Below, piece after piece: positions 40,856-51,529 of a stretch of 64,000 nucleotides of DNA; within the stretch, counting starts at the first letter, position 1; every line of letters begins with the position of its first letter. Origin of the DNA: an uncultured Kocuria sp. (GTDB lineage Bacteria > Actinomycetota > Actinomycetes > Actinomycetales > Micrococcaceae); the NCBI RefSeq assembly GCF_947500125.1, contig NZ_CANMRA010000008.1, positions 1 to 64,000 on the forward strand, in the 5' to 3' direction. A program made the translations under genes and the position numbers. Below the pieces are notes generated by a model. That model saw only the letters and a list, made by a program, of their open reading frames with translations. It was not told the origin of the DNA and did no database searches.

Positions 40856-42592
40856 TCAGTTCTCCCCGCGCCGGAGGAGCCGGCCGCGCGGTGTCTCGAA
40901 GTCCACGGCGGTGCCCCGCACGAAGGTCCTGCGCACTCTTCCGGACAGCGCCTTGCCCTGGTACGGGGTGATGGGGTTCTTGTGGTGCAGCTTCCCGGCG
41001 TCCACGACGAAGGCGTCGTCGGGTGCGAAGACCACCAGATCGGCGTCATAGCCCAGGGACAGCCTGCCCTTGGAGCGGAGGCCGGCCCGCTGGGCGGGCC
41101 TCGTCGACATCCACTCCACGACGCGGCCCAGGTCTACTCCGCGGCGACGGGCCTCGGTCCAGATCAGGGACAGACCCAGCTGCAACGAGGAGACCCCGCC
41201 CCAGGCCACCCCGAAGTCCCCGTTGTCGAGATCCTTGAGGTCCAGGGTCGAGGGGGAGTGGTCGGAGACGATGAAGTCGATGGTGCCGTCGATCAGGCCC
41301 TCCCACAGCAGCTCGCGGTTGCCGACCTCCCGCACGGGCGGGCAGCACTTGAAGGCGGTGGCGCCGTTGGGCACCTCCTCGGCGAGCAGGGTGAGGTAGT
41401 GCGGGCAGGTCTCCACCGTGATGTCCAGGCCGTCCGCCTTCGCCGTCGCGATCATCGGCAGGGCGTCCGAGGAGGACAGGTGCAGGATGTGGGAGCGGGC
41501 GCCGGTCCAGCGGGTGCGCTCGATGACCTCGGCGATCGCCAGGTTCTCGGCCCCCCGCGGGCGGGACTTCAAGAAGTTCTCGTAGACGTCCCCCTCAGGG
41601 TGCGGGGCACGGTCAATGGCGCGGGAGTCCTCGGCGTGCACGATCATCAGCGAGTCGAACGTCTTGATCTCGGCCAGGTCCTCCTCCATCTCGTCGGCCT
41701 CGAGATGCGGGAACTCGTCCACGCCGGAGTGCAGCAGGAAGCACTTGAAGCCGAAGACGCCGTCGTCGTGCAGCTCGCGCAGGTGGGGCTTGTTGCCGGG
41801 GATGGCCCCGCCCCAGAAGCCGACGTCCACGAAGACGTTGTTCTGGGCGAAGAGGCGCTTGTACTCGAGGGCCGGCACGTTGACGGTCGCCGGGACCGAG
41901 TTGAGCGGCATGTCCAGGACAGTGGTGACGCCCCCGGCGGCGGCGGCGCGGGTCGCGGAGGCGAAACCCTCCCACTCGGTGCGGCCGGGCTCGTTGATGT
42001 GCACGTGGGTGTCCACCAGACCCGGCAGGAGGTGCTCGTCCTCGGCCAGCTCCACGACCTCGCGGCCGACCAGTCCGGCGCCGAGGGGCTCGATGGCCAC
42101 GATCCTGCCGTTGCGCACGCCGACCTCGCGCGGAGCGAAGTGGTCCCCGCACGAGACGTTCTGCCCCCGCACCACGAGGTCGAACTCGCGGTGGTCCCCC
42201 GCGAAGGCGCCGTCGTCGTCCGCCCCCAGGTGGGGGGCGTCGGCGCCATCGGCAGGGATTCCGTGCTCCCGCTTGTAGTCGGCGATGAGGCGGCGGACGC
42301 GCTCGGGGTCGTTGACGTCTTCGCTCACCTCCCGCTGGTGCGCCTGCTCGGCCTCGAAGGCGCTCCGGGCGGCGGCCGGCTTGGTGGCCGCGCGTGCGGA
42401 ATCCTCCCGGGCGATCGCCGCGGGGTCCCCGCTCGTCCGCTGCGGGCGCCCGGCGGCGTCCGCGGTGCCGTCCGCCCGCTCCTCGCCCTCCGCCGACAAT
42501 TCCTGGGGGGCCGGCTGACGCCCCTCTTCGTCGGTCTGCTTCTTGCCCCGGCCGGGAGTCCCCGGCTGCTGCGGCGTCTTCTTCTCCGTCAT
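40856..42592 (-). CDS. allB: Allantoinase with long N-terminal extension
   Basis: Residues about 130-578 form a complete allantoinase, which opens the hydantoin ring of allantoin to allantoate. It has LLPGLVDTHVHINEPGRTEW (metal His pair), GFKCFLLHSGVDEFP (carbamylated Lys), MIVHAEDS, ILHLSSSDALP and FIVSDHSPS (catalytic Asp). The first 130 residues are charged and low in complexity (KKTPQQPGTPGRGKKQTDEE), with a helical VRRLIADYKREHGIPADG just before the barrel. A GTG about 88 residues in (VSEDVNDPERV) directly abuts GGGAGG and could be the true start; if ATG at 42592 is right, the extension is unusual. The gene follows glycerate kinase after 46 bp. Confidence 0.93.
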   Translation of the reverse strand: MTEKKTPQQPGTPGRGKKQTDEEGRQPAPQELSAEGEERADGTADAAGRPQRTSGDPAAIAREDSARAATKPAAARSAFEAEQAHQREVSEDVNDPERVRRLIADYKREHGIPADGADAPHLGADDDGAFAGDHREFDLVVRGQNVSCGDHFAPREVGVRNGRIVAIEPLGAGLVGREVVELAEDEHLLPGLVDTHVHINEPGRTEWEGFASATRAAAAGGVTTVLDMPLNSVPATVNVPALEYKRLFAQNNVFVDVGFWGGAIPGNKPHLRELHDDGVFGFKCFLLHSGVDEFPHLEADEMEEDLAEIKTFDSLMIVHAEDSRAIDRAPHPEGDVYENFLKSRPRGAENLAIAEVIERTRWTGARSHILHLSSSDALPMIATAKADGLDITVETCPHYLTLLAEEVPNGATAFKCCPPVREVGNRELLWEGLIDGTIDFIVSDHSPSTLDLKDLDNGDFGVAWGGVSSLQLGLSLIWTEARRRGVDLGRVVEWMSTRPAQRAGLRSKGRLSLGYDADLVVFAPDDAFVVDAGKLHHKNPITPYQGKALSGRVRRTFVRGTAVDFETPRGRLLRRGEN

Positions 42593-42638
42593 CGACGTTC
42601 CTTCTCGTCATCGGCGTCCGCACGGGGCGCCGGGTCGG

Positions 42639-43805
42639 TCAGTTGGGCTGGGCCCCAGCGAGCAGGCTGGGCAGATCACGCGCGAGCCGGGCGCCCACCT
42701 GCTCGAGCAGCCTGCCGGCCTCGCGCATGCAGACCCGTGGGTCCGGTTCGAGGTCGGTGAGGGCAAAGGTGCGCACGAAACCTGCGGCCAGGCGGGTCTC
42801 CTCGTCCAGGGTGGTGCGGCCGCACACGGCCACCACCGGCACGCCGGCGGCGTGCGCCGTGGCGGCGACCCCCATGGGGGTCTTCCCGCCGAGCGACTGC
42901 TCGTCGAGGCTGCCCTCCCCGGTGACCACGAGGTCGGTGCCCGCCATCCGGTCGGCGAGGCCGACGAACTCCAGGACCACGTCGATGCCCGGGCGGCGCT
43001 GGGCCCCGAGCACGGCGAGGGCCGCGTAGCCCACGCCGCCGGCGGCCCCGGCGCCGGGCGACCCGGCCGCGGTCGCGGCGTCCGGGCCCAGGGCGTCCGC
43101 CAGCCGGTCCCGGAAGACCGTCAGCGCGGCATCGAGGGATGCGACGAGCTCCGGGTCGGCCCCCTTCTGCGGGCCGAACACGGCCGCCGCGCCGTTGGCC
43201 CCCGTGAGGGGGTTGTCCACGTCCGCGGCCAGGACGAACTGCGCCTCCCGCACCCGGGGATCCAGTCCGGTGAGGTCGACCCGGGCCAGCCGGGCGAGCT
43301 CGGTGCCTCCGCGGCCCAGCTCGGCGCCCTCGTCGTCCAGCAGGCGGGCGCCGAGGCTCTGGAGCAGCCCCGCGCCGCCGTCGGTGCAGGCGCTGCCGCC
43401 CACCCCCAGGACGATCCGGGTGGCTCCGGCGTCGAGAGCGGCGCGGATCAGCTCCCCGGTGCCGCGGCTGGTGGCGCCCCCGGCGTCGAGCACGGGGGCG
43501 CCGTCCTCGTCCACCGGGAGGGCGGCCAGTCCCGAGGCCAGGGCCATCTCCACCACCGCGGTCCGGTCGAGCAGGGCGAACCCCGCCTCGACGGCGTTCC
43601 CGACGGGACCGGTCACGGTGGTGGAGCAGGCGGTGAACCCGGCGCCGACGGCGGCGTCGAGCGTGCCCTCGCCGCCGTCGGCCACCGGGACGGCCACGAC
43701 CGTGGCGGACGGCTCCACGGACCGGATGCCCGCCGCGAGGTGCTCCACCACGTCGGTGGCTTCCAGCGAGCCCTTGAACTTGTCCGGGGCGACGACGATG
43801 CGCAC
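42639..43805 (-). CDS. glxK: Glycerate kinase (GarK/GlxK type)
   Basis: The 388-residue enzyme phosphorylates D-glycerate, normally to 2-phosphoglycerate in this family. It shows the N-terminal APDKFKGSLEATDVVEHLA, the glycine-rich VPVADGGEGTLDA, GVGGSACTDGGAGLLQSLG and DLVVTGEGSLDEQSLGGKTP, all class signatures. It sits between gcl (32 bp) and allB (46 bp) and completes the glyoxylate to tartronate semialdehyde to glycerate to 2-phosphoglycerate route. ATG at 43805 follows AGGAGGAACGG. Confidence 0.95.
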   Translation of the reverse strand: MRIVVAPDKFKGSLEATDVVEHLAAGIRSVEPSATVVAVPVADGGEGTLDAAVGAGFTACSTTVTGPVGNAVEAGFALLDRTAVVEMALASGLAALPVDEDGAPVLDAGGATSRGTGELIRAALDAGATRIVLGVGGSACTDGGAGLLQSLGARLLDDEGAELGRGGTELARLARVDLTGLDPRVREAQFVLAADVDNPLTGANGAAAVFGPQKGADPELVASLDAALTVFRDRLADALGPDAATAAGSPGAGAAGGVGYAALAVLGAQRRPGIDVVLEFVGLADRMAGTDLVVTGEGSLDEQSLGGKTPMGVAATAHAAGVPVVAVCGRTTLDEETRLAAGFVRTFALTDLEPDPRVCMREAGRLLEQVGARLARDLPSLLAGAQPN

Positions 43806-43837
43806 GGGCCGTTCCTCCTGTTGTGTGCGGACGGGGG

Positions 43838-45613
<1,776 letters not shown>

Positions 45614-45671
45614 GGTGAACTCCTTGGAAGCAGGACCCGGGATCGGGTCGGGAAGCGGTGGGTGGGGCGGG

Positions 45672-46556
45672 TCAGCGGCCGGAGCGGCCGGAGAGCTCCT
45701 CGACGAGCTTGAAGAGACCCGAGTGGTCGAGTCCGCCGTCACCCTTGTTGACGGTGGCGGCCACGAGCTGGGCGACGATCGCGCCGAGCGGCACGGCCAC
45801 GCCGGCCTCCCGGGCGGCGGAGGTCACGATGCCCATGTCCTTGTGGTGCAGCTGCAGCCGGAAGCCGGGGTCGAAGTTGCGGTCCAGCATCTTCTGGCCC
45901 TTCTGGTCCAGGACCTTGGAGCCGGCCAGGCCGCCCCCGAGGACCTTCAGCGCGGCGTCCGTGTCCACGCCGTAGGCCTCGAGGAAGACGACGGCCTCCG
46001 CGAGCAGCTGGATGTTGCCGGCCACGATCAGCTGGTTGGCGGCCTTGACGGTCTGCCCGGAGCCGGCGGGGCCCACGTGCACGATGGTCCTGCCGACGGC
46101 CTCGAGCACCGGGCGGGCGGCCTCGAAGTCCGCGGCCTCGCCGCCGACCATGATCGACAGCGCGGCGTCGATCGCGCCCTGCTCGCCGCCGGAGACCGGT
46201 GCGTCCAGCGGGCGCAGGCCGTGCTCGACGGCCTCCTGGGACAGGCGTGCGGCGACGTCCGGACGGATGGAGCTCGCGTCGATCCAGACGGTGCCCTGCG
46301 GGGCGTGGGCGAAGACGCCGTCCTCCCCGGTCACGACGCCCTCGACGTCCGGCGAGTCCGGGACCATCGTGATCACGACGTCGGCGTTCTCCACCGACTC
46401 GGCCACGCTGGACGCGCCCTTGCCGCCGGCCTCGACGAGCTGGTCGATCTTGTCCTGGGAGCGGTTGAAGCCGACGACGTCGTAGCCGGCCTTGACGAGG
46501 TTCTTGGCCATGGGCAGGCCCATGATGCCGAGTCCGATGACGGTGACGTTGGTCAT
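45672..46556 (-). CDS. glxR: 2-hydroxy-3-oxopropionate (tartronate semialdehyde) reductase
   Basis: The 294-residue beta-hydroxyacid dehydrogenase reduces tartronate semialdehyde to D-glycerate with NAD(P)H. The Rossmann motif is [20 protein letters not shown], the substrate-binding [20 protein letters not shown] is followed by the catalytic Lys in [19 protein letters not shown]. The location between hyi and gcl fixes the assignment against related hydroxyisobutyrate dehydrogenases. ATG at 46556 has GAGG nine bases away. Confidence 0.95.
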   Translation of the reverse strand: MTNVTVIGLGIMGLPMAKNLVKAGYDVVGFNRSQDKIDQLVEAGGKGASSVAESVENADVVITMVPDSPDVEGVVTGEDGVFAHAPQGTVWIDASSIRPDVAARLSQEAVEHGLRPLDAPVSGGEQGAIDAALSIMVGGEAADFEAARPVLEAVGRTIVHVGPAGSGQTVKAANQLIVAGNIQLLAEAVVFLEAYGVDTDAALKVLGGGLAGSKVLDQKGQKMLDRNFDPGFRLQLHHKDMGIVTSAAREAGVAVPLGAIVAQLVAATVNKGDGGLDHSGLFKLVEELSGRSGR

Positions 46557-46632
46557 GGTGGGAGTCCTCACTGTGGGGGCCCGTGCGGTGCGTGCGACGG
46601 GCGGTGGTGGCAGGAGCGGGGGAGGAGGGGCG

Positions 46633-47439
46633 TCAGGCGCCGGCGCGGGCGGCGGACCACGCCGAGGTCCAGGCGAAGGGGTCCTGCTGCGACGCCTTGT
46701 ACTCGAGGCCCACGTAGCCGGAGTAGCCGAGCTCCCGGCTGCGCTCGACCCACTGCTGGAGCGGGAGCTCGCCGGTGCCGGGCTCGTTGCGGCCGGGGGC
46801 GTCGGCGATCTGGATGTGGCCGAAGTCCGCGGCGTGCTTCTCGATGACCGCGGCGACGTCGTCGCCGTTGACCGACAGGTGGTAGAAGTCGGCGAGCAGC
46901 CTGATGTTGTCCGCGCCGGCCTGCTGGACCTTCGCGATGACGTCGAGGGCGTCCTGGGCGGTCTTCAGGGGGTAGGCCTCGGTGCCGGAGACGGGTTCCA
47001 GCAGCACGGTCCCGCCGATCCGGGCCACGCCCTCCGCGGCGGCCACGAGGTTGCGCACCGCCAGCTCGTCCTGGGCCTCCGGGGAGTGCTCGGGCCGGCG
47101 GTTGCCGTAGAGGGCGTTGAAGGCCCTGCACCCGGTGCGCTCGCCGATCGCGGCGACCACGGCCACGTTGTCCTTGAACTCGTCGCAGCGGCCCTTCCAG
47201 GACACGAGTCCCCGGTCCCCGCCCGGCATGTCGCCGGCGTTGAAGTTCAGCCCGCTCAGCTGCACCCCCGCGTCCCGGATCGCGCCCACGAAGGCGTCGA
47301 CGTCGCGGTCCGCGGGCACGGACTCGGCGAAGGGCCACCAGAACTCGACCGCGTCGAAGCCGGCGGCCTTCGCCGCAGCCGGCCGCTCGAGCAGGGGCAG
47401 GTCGGTGAGAAGGATGGAGCAGTTCACGGTGTAGGACAT
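46633..47439 (-). CDS. hyi: Hydroxypyruvate isomerase
   Basis: The 268-residue TIM-barrel isomerase interconverts hydroxypyruvate and tartronate semialdehyde. Family features are VNCSILLTDLPLLERPAAAK, FDAVEFWWPFAESVP (metal Glu), VLLEPVSGTEAYPLKTA, LLADFYHLSVNGDDV, FGHIQIADAPGRNEPGTGEL and GYVGLEYKAS. It is the first gene of the hyi-glxR-gcl-glxK-allB run. Its promoter region carries two copies of the palindromic purine operator at 47485 and 47549. AGGAGGATCCC precedes the ATG. Confidence 0.95.
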   Translation of the reverse strand: MSYTVNCSILLTDLPLLERPAAAKAAGFDAVEFWWPFAESVPADRDVDAFVGAIRDAGVQLSGLNFNAGDMPGGDRGLVSWKGRCDEFKDNVAVVAAIGERTGCRAFNALYGNRRPEHSPEAQDELAVRNLVAAAEGVARIGGTVLLEPVSGTEAYPLKTAQDALDVIAKVQQAGADNIRLLADFYHLSVNGDDVAAVIEKHAADFGHIQIADAPGRNEPGTGELPLQQWVERSRELGYSGYVGLEYKASQQDPFAWTSAWSAARAGA

Positions 47440-47484
47440 CGGGATCCTCCTGGTTCGGACGGGACCACCACAGATTTCGGGATG

Positions 47485-47500
47485 TGGAAGTCAACTTCTG
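47485..47500. promoter_or_regulatory. Purine-regulon operator, site 2
   Basis: TGGAAGTCAACTTCTG contains the dyad GAAGT-CA-ACTTC and lies 45 bp upstream of the hyi start. It fits TGRAA-N6-TTYYR with changes at the last positions. Together with site 3 it probably controls hyi-glxR-gcl-glxK-allB. Confidence 0.6.
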
Positions 47501-47548
47501 TCTTGTGAAACAGCGTACGGTTCCCTGTGACGCAGGTCAATCCCTGTT

Positions 47549-47564
47549 TGGAATAAGTATTTCG
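47549..47564. promoter_or_regulatory. Purine-regulon operator, site 3
   Basis: TGGAATAAGTATTTCG lies 64 bp upstream of site 2 (start to start), about six helical turns, which could permit looping or cooperative binding. A further half site TGTGGAAATC starts at 47568. The patch is AT-rich compared with its surroundings. Confidence 0.6.
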
Positions 47565-47671
47565 TGATGTGGAAATCGAGACGCGTGGTCCGATGGCATG
47601 GAAGAACCCCGTGCCGCCGCGGTGGCAGGGCGGCACGGGGTCCGGTCGGTGGGGACGGGGTCGCCGTCCGG

Positions 47672-48493
47672 TCAGCGCAGCTTCATCTGCCGGTTGACGT
47701 CCTTGTAGAGGAGGTACCGGAAGCGGCCGGGCCCGCCCGCGTAGCAGGCCTGGGGGCAGAACGCCCGCAGCCACATGAAGTCGCCGGCCTCCACCTCGAC
47801 CCAGTCCTGGTTGAGCCGGTAGACGGCCTTGCCCTCGAGGACGTAGAGCCCGTGCTCCATGACGTGGGTCTCGGCGAAGGGGATCACCGCCCCCGGCTCG
47901 AAGGTCACGATCGTCACGTGCATGTCGTACCGGACGTCGTCCGGGTCCACGAAGCGGGTGGTCGCCCACTTGCCGTCGGTCCCCGGCATGGCCGTCGGCT
48001 CGACCTCCTGCTCGTTGGTGACGAACGGCTCCGGCACCTCGATGCCCTGCACGTACTCGTAGGCCTTGCGGATCCAGTGCAGACGGGCGGGCTCGCCGCC
48101 GCGGTTGCGCACGGTCCACTCGCACTCCGGCGGGAGGAACGCGTAGCCGCCGGGGGAGAGCTCGTGCTCCTCCCCGTCGACGGTCAGGACGAGCGCACCC
48201 TCCATGAGGAAGAGCACGCCCTCCACGCCGGACTCCGTCTCGGGCCGGTCGCTGCCGCCGCCGGGGCCGACCTCCACGATGTACTGCGAGAAGGTCTCCG
48301 CGAAGCCGGACAGGGGCCGCGCGAGCACCCAGACCCGGGTGTCCTCCCAGAACGGGAGTCGGCTGGTGACGATGTCCCGCATGGTCCCGCGCGGGATCAC
48401 CGCGTAGGCCTCCGTGAACATCGCCCGGTCCGTGAGCAGCTGGGTCTGGTCGGGGTGGCCGCCGTGCGGTGCGTGGTAGGTGGTCTCGGTCAT
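47672..48493 (-). CDS. allE: (S)-ureidoglycine aminohydrolase
   Basis: The 273-residue bicupin releases ammonia from ureidoglycine to give (S)-ureidoglycolate, using Mn. Family features are PRGTMRDIVTSRLPFWEDTR, the first cupin VEGVLFLMEGALVLTVDGEE and the second cupin PFAETHVMEHGLYVLEGKAV, with the metal-binding Glu/His set in ETHVMEHG, then WVEVEAGDFMWLRAFCPQ. It overlaps the upstream DUF6986-type gene by 4 bp. Allantoate amidohydrolase, which makes its substrate, is not in the window. Confidence 0.95.
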   Translation of the reverse strand: MTETTYHAPHGGHPDQTQLLTDRAMFTEAYAVIPRGTMRDIVTSRLPFWEDTRVWVLARPLSGFAETFSQYIVEVGPGGGSDRPETESGVEGVLFLMEGALVLTVDGEEHELSPGGYAFLPPECEWTVRNRGGEPARLHWIRKAYEYVQGIEVPEPFVTNEQEVEPTAMPGTDGKWATTRFVDPDDVRYDMHVTIVTFEPGAVIPFAETHVMEHGLYVLEGKAVYRLNQDWVEVEAGDFMWLRAFCPQACYAGGPGRFRYLLYKDVNRQMKLR

Positions 48494-49836
48494 CTGAAGT
48501 CGCCTCCGGTGGTCGATGCGGCCGGTGCCGCGGCCTTGGGGTGGGCCAGGGAGAAGAGCTCGTGCTCGCCGATGCCGGCGCTCTGCTCGAGCTCCTCCCC
48601 GGAGATCGCGCCGCACAGCACGCCGCGGTGGACGAAGCGGGCCAGGGCGCGAGCCGTGGCGGGCTCGTCCATGATCTCCGACTCGATGCCGTGCACGTAG
48701 TTCTTCAGCCGCAGCGCCGCCGGGGGGAAGCCCTCGCGGTAGAAGAAGTACGTGGCGAGGTAGCGGGTGGGCAGCTGGTGCGCGTGCAGGTCCCAGCCCT
48801 GGTAGTAGCCCCGCTCCAGGGAGCGGCGCACCAGGCGGGCGTGCAGCCGCCAGGCGGCCAGCTTCTGCTGCTCGTTCCCGGTGGGCAGGATGTTCGTGGA
48901 GCCGTCGGAGAGCCGCACCCCGGTGCCGGCCACGGCGACCTGCATGACGGCCTTGGCGTGGTCGGCGGCCGGGTGCTCCATGGACTGGTACTGAGCGGCG
49001 ATCTGCAGGGAGTCGGAGTAGTCGTAGGTCCCGTAGTGCAGGGCCTCGACCCGTCCGTCCGTCCGGTGGAGCATCGCCGGGATGGGGCAGGCGCCGTCGG
49101 CTCCCAGGATCATCGGGGCGGTCTCCATCTGCACCTCGAAGCGCAGCCGCCCGGCGGGCAGACCGAGTCCCGCCTCGAGCTGTTCGCAGGCCTCGACCAT
49201 GACGTCGACCTGCTCCGGGGTGCTCACCTTGGGCAGGGTGAGCACAAGGCCGCGGGGGAGGCCGTCCTCGCTGTGCCCGGCCTCCCGCAGTCCGCCCTCG
49301 TGCACCAGGGTGGTGACGAACAGGTCGAGCGTGCGCAGCCCGCGGTCCCGGGTGGCGGCCTCGAAGCACTTGAAACGGATCCCGATGTACGGCGGCGCGG
49401 TGCCCTCCCGGACGGCCAGGGCCACGGTGTGCGCCGCGCGCACGGCCCACTCGTCCTCCTCCTCGTCCCCGCGGTCGCCGAAGCCGTCCTCGAAGTCCAG
49501 ACGGACGTCCTCGATGGGCTCGGTGGCGAGCTTGTGCTCGACCGCTCGGACCACCCGGTCGACCAGGCCGGGGTCGGCACCCTCGGGAGCGACCTGCGCC
49601 GCGAGGGAGGCAGCTCCGAGCCCGGCCACGGCCTCGGCGGCGCGCTCTCCCCACTGCCGGGCGGTCGCCGGGGTGAAGCTGTCGGCGGGGAGGTAGACGG
49701 TGTGCACCGGCTGGCGTGTCCCCGGGTCCCCCGGATAGGACCGCCGGAGCAGCTCGTCGGTGCCGGCCAGCCGCTCGGCGGCGCGCTGCCGGAAGGCCGT
49801 GCCCAGCGTCCCGGCGCCCTGGACGTCGGCGCTCAC
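48490..49836 (-). CDS. DUF6986-type, CitE/HpcH-like aldolase of unknown function
   Basis: The 448-residue protein appears to be a PEP-utiliser/CitE-like TIM barrel: DVRLDFEDGFGDRGDEEEDE, IGIRFKCFEAATRDRGLRTL, VLTLPKVSTPEQVDVMVEAC and RLRFEVQMETAPMILG carry the Arg, Asp and Glu residues expected around a Mg-enolate site. I recall this as the family called DUF6986. No reaction is assigned. It starts within the last 4 bp of malate synthase and its own end overlaps allE, so it is translated with both. A lyase or hydrolase acting on a glyoxylate, malyl or ureidoglycolate derivative is a reasonable hypothesis. Confidence 0.85.
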   Translation of the reverse strand: MSADVQGAGTLGTAFRQRAAERLAGTDELLRRSYPGDPGTRQPVHTVYLPADSFTPATARQWGERAAEAVAGLGAASLAAQVAPEGADPGLVDRVVRAVEHKLATEPIEDVRLDFEDGFGDRGDEEEDEWAVRAAHTVALAVREGTAPPYIGIRFKCFEAATRDRGLRTLDLFVTTLVHEGGLREAGHSEDGLPRGLVLTLPKVSTPEQVDVMVEACEQLEAGLGLPAGRLRFEVQMETAPMILGADGACPIPAMLHRTDGRVEALHYGTYDYSDSLQIAAQYQSMEHPAADHAKAVMQVAVAGTGVRLSDGSTNILPTGNEQQKLAAWRLHARLVRRSLERGYYQGWDLHAHQLPTRYLATYFFYREGFPPAALRLKNYVHGIESEIMDEPATARALARFVHRGVLCGAISGEELEQSAGIGEHELFSLAHPKAAAPAASTTGGDFR

Positions 49837-51461
49837 TTCGTGGCCACCCGGTCGCGGTCGGACTGCTCGAGCAGCTCGTAGGCGGGCAGGGTGAGGAAGT
49901 CGACGTAGTCCTCGCCCAGCACCAGGTCGGCGATCAGGGCGGCCGCGGGCTCGAAGTGCGCCTCGTAGGACTCCTGGTCGACCTCGCCGCGAAGAACCTC
50001 CTTCTGCCGCTGGAGCTCCTCGGCGACGAGCTCACGGGTCGCGGTGTTGCCGGTGTCCTCGTAGACCACGCCGTTGCGGATCTGCTGCCAGATCTGCGAG
50101 CGGGAGATCTCGGCGGTGGCTGCGTCCTCCATGAGGTTGTGGATGGCCACGGCTCCGTTGCCGGACAGCCACACCGCGGTGTAGCGGATCGCCACGTAGA
50201 GGTTGGCCGCGAGCTCCTGCTGGGTGCTCACCCGCCCGGCGCTGGCGACATCGAGCAGCTGCTCGGCGCTCACCTGCACGTCCTCGCGCAGCCGGTCCAC
50301 CTGGTTGGGCCGCTCGCCGAGGACCCGGTCGAAGACCTCATGGCAGGTGGGCACCAGGTCCGGGTGGGCCACCCAGGACCCGTCGAAGCCGTCCTCGGCC
50401 TCGCGGGTCTTGTCCGCGCGCACCTTGGCGAACGCGGCCTCGGTGGCCTCCTGGTCCCGGCGGTTCGGGATGACGGCGGCCATGCCGCCCATCGCGAAGG
50501 CGCCGCGGCGGTGGCAGGTCCGCACGAGCAGCTCGGTGTAGGCGCGCATCAGCGGGGCGGTCATGGTGATGGTGGAGCGGTCCGCCAGGACGAACTTCTC
50601 ACCGGCGTCCCGGAAGTACTTGATGATGCTGAACAGGTAGTCCCAGCGCCCTGCGTTGAGCCCGGAGGCGTGCTCGCGCAGCTCCCAGAGGATCTCTTCC
50701 ATCTGGAAGGCCGCGGGGATCGTCTCGATGAGCACGGTCGCCCGGATCGTGCCGTGCTCGATGCCCAGGTGCTCCTCGGCGAACGTGAACACGTCGTTCC
50801 ACAGCCGGGCCTCGAGGTGGGACTCCAGCTTCGGCAGGTAGTAGTACGGTCCGTGCCCGTTGGCCAGCAGGAGCTTCGCGGTGTGGAAGAAGTGCAGGCC
50901 GAAGTCCACGAGCGCGCCGGAGGCCGGCTGCCCGTCCACGGTGACGTTGTGCTCGGGCAGGTGCCAGCCGCGTGGCCGGGTGACGACCACGGCGAGCGGG
51001 ACGTCCTGGCGCAGCGCGTACTGCTTGCCCTCCGGGGACGTGAAGCTCAGGGTGCCCCGGGCGGCGTCGCGCAGGTTGAGGACGCCGTCCACCTGGTTGT
51101 GCCACGTGGGGCTCGAGGCGTCCTCGAGGTCGGCGAGCCAGACCTTGGCCCCGGAGTTCAGCGCGTTGATCGCCATCTTGGCCGGCGAGGCGGGCCCGGT
51201 CATCTCGACCCGGCGGTCCTGCAGGGCCGGCGGCGCCGGGGCGACCGTCCAGTCCCCCTCGCGGATCTCCCGGGTCTCCGGGAGGAAGTCGAGGGTGCCG
51301 GTCTCGGCGGCCCGGCGGCGGTTCTGCTCCCGGGCGCCGAGCAGCTCGGCGCGGCGGTCGGCGAAGTTCTGGTGCAGGGCCTCCACGAAGGAGAGGGCCT
51401 CGGCGGTGAGGATCTCGCTCGCGCGGTCCAGGCCGGCTGGGGTGGTGAACTCGATGGCCAT
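49833..51461 (-). CDS. aceB: Malate synthase A
   Basis: The 542-residue enzyme condenses glyoxylate with acetyl-CoA to malate. Signatures are VWLADLEDASSPTWHNQVDG, RPRGWHLPEHNVTVDG, GPYYYLPKLESHLEARLWND, RATVLIETIPAAFQMEEILW (catalytic Glu/Arg region) and GGMAAVIPNRRDQEATE. No isocitrate lyase is nearby, so glyoxylate here comes from purine breakdown rather than the glyoxylate shunt. It follows malic enzyme by 68 bp and overlaps the DUF6986-type gene by 4 bp. GGAGA lies six bases upstream of ATG 51461. Confidence 0.96.
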   Translation of the reverse strand: MAIEFTTPAGLDRASEILTAEALSFVEALHQNFADRRAELLGAREQNRRRAAETGTLDFLPETREIREGDWTVAPAPPALQDRRVEMTGPASPAKMAINALNSGAKVWLADLEDASSPTWHNQVDGVLNLRDAARGTLSFTSPEGKQYALRQDVPLAVVVTRPRGWHLPEHNVTVDGQPASGALVDFGLHFFHTAKLLLANGHGPYYYLPKLESHLEARLWNDVFTFAEEHLGIEHGTIRATVLIETIPAAFQMEEILWELREHASGLNAGRWDYLFSIIKYFRDAGEKFVLADRSTITMTAPLMRAYTELLVRTCHRRGAFAMGGMAAVIPNRRDQEATEAAFAKVRADKTREAEDGFDGSWVAHPDLVPTCHEVFDRVLGERPNQVDRLREDVQVSAEQLLDVASAGRVSTQQELAANLYVAIRYTAVWLSGNGAVAIHNLMEDAATAEISRSQIWQQIRNGVVYEDTGNTATRELVAEELQRQKEVLRGEVDQESYEAHFEPAAALIADLVLGEDYVDFLTLPAYELLEQSDRDRVATK

Positions 51462-51529
51462 GGTGGTCTCCGTTCGGTGCTGGGTTCGGTGGGCGTCGCG
51501 GCCCGTGGTGCGGACTCGGTGCCGCGCTG

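Noticed and set aside
49833-51461. Glyoxylate shunt role for malate synthase
   Set aside because: No isocitrate lyase gene is present in the window, and the operon context is allantoin and glyoxylate from purines.
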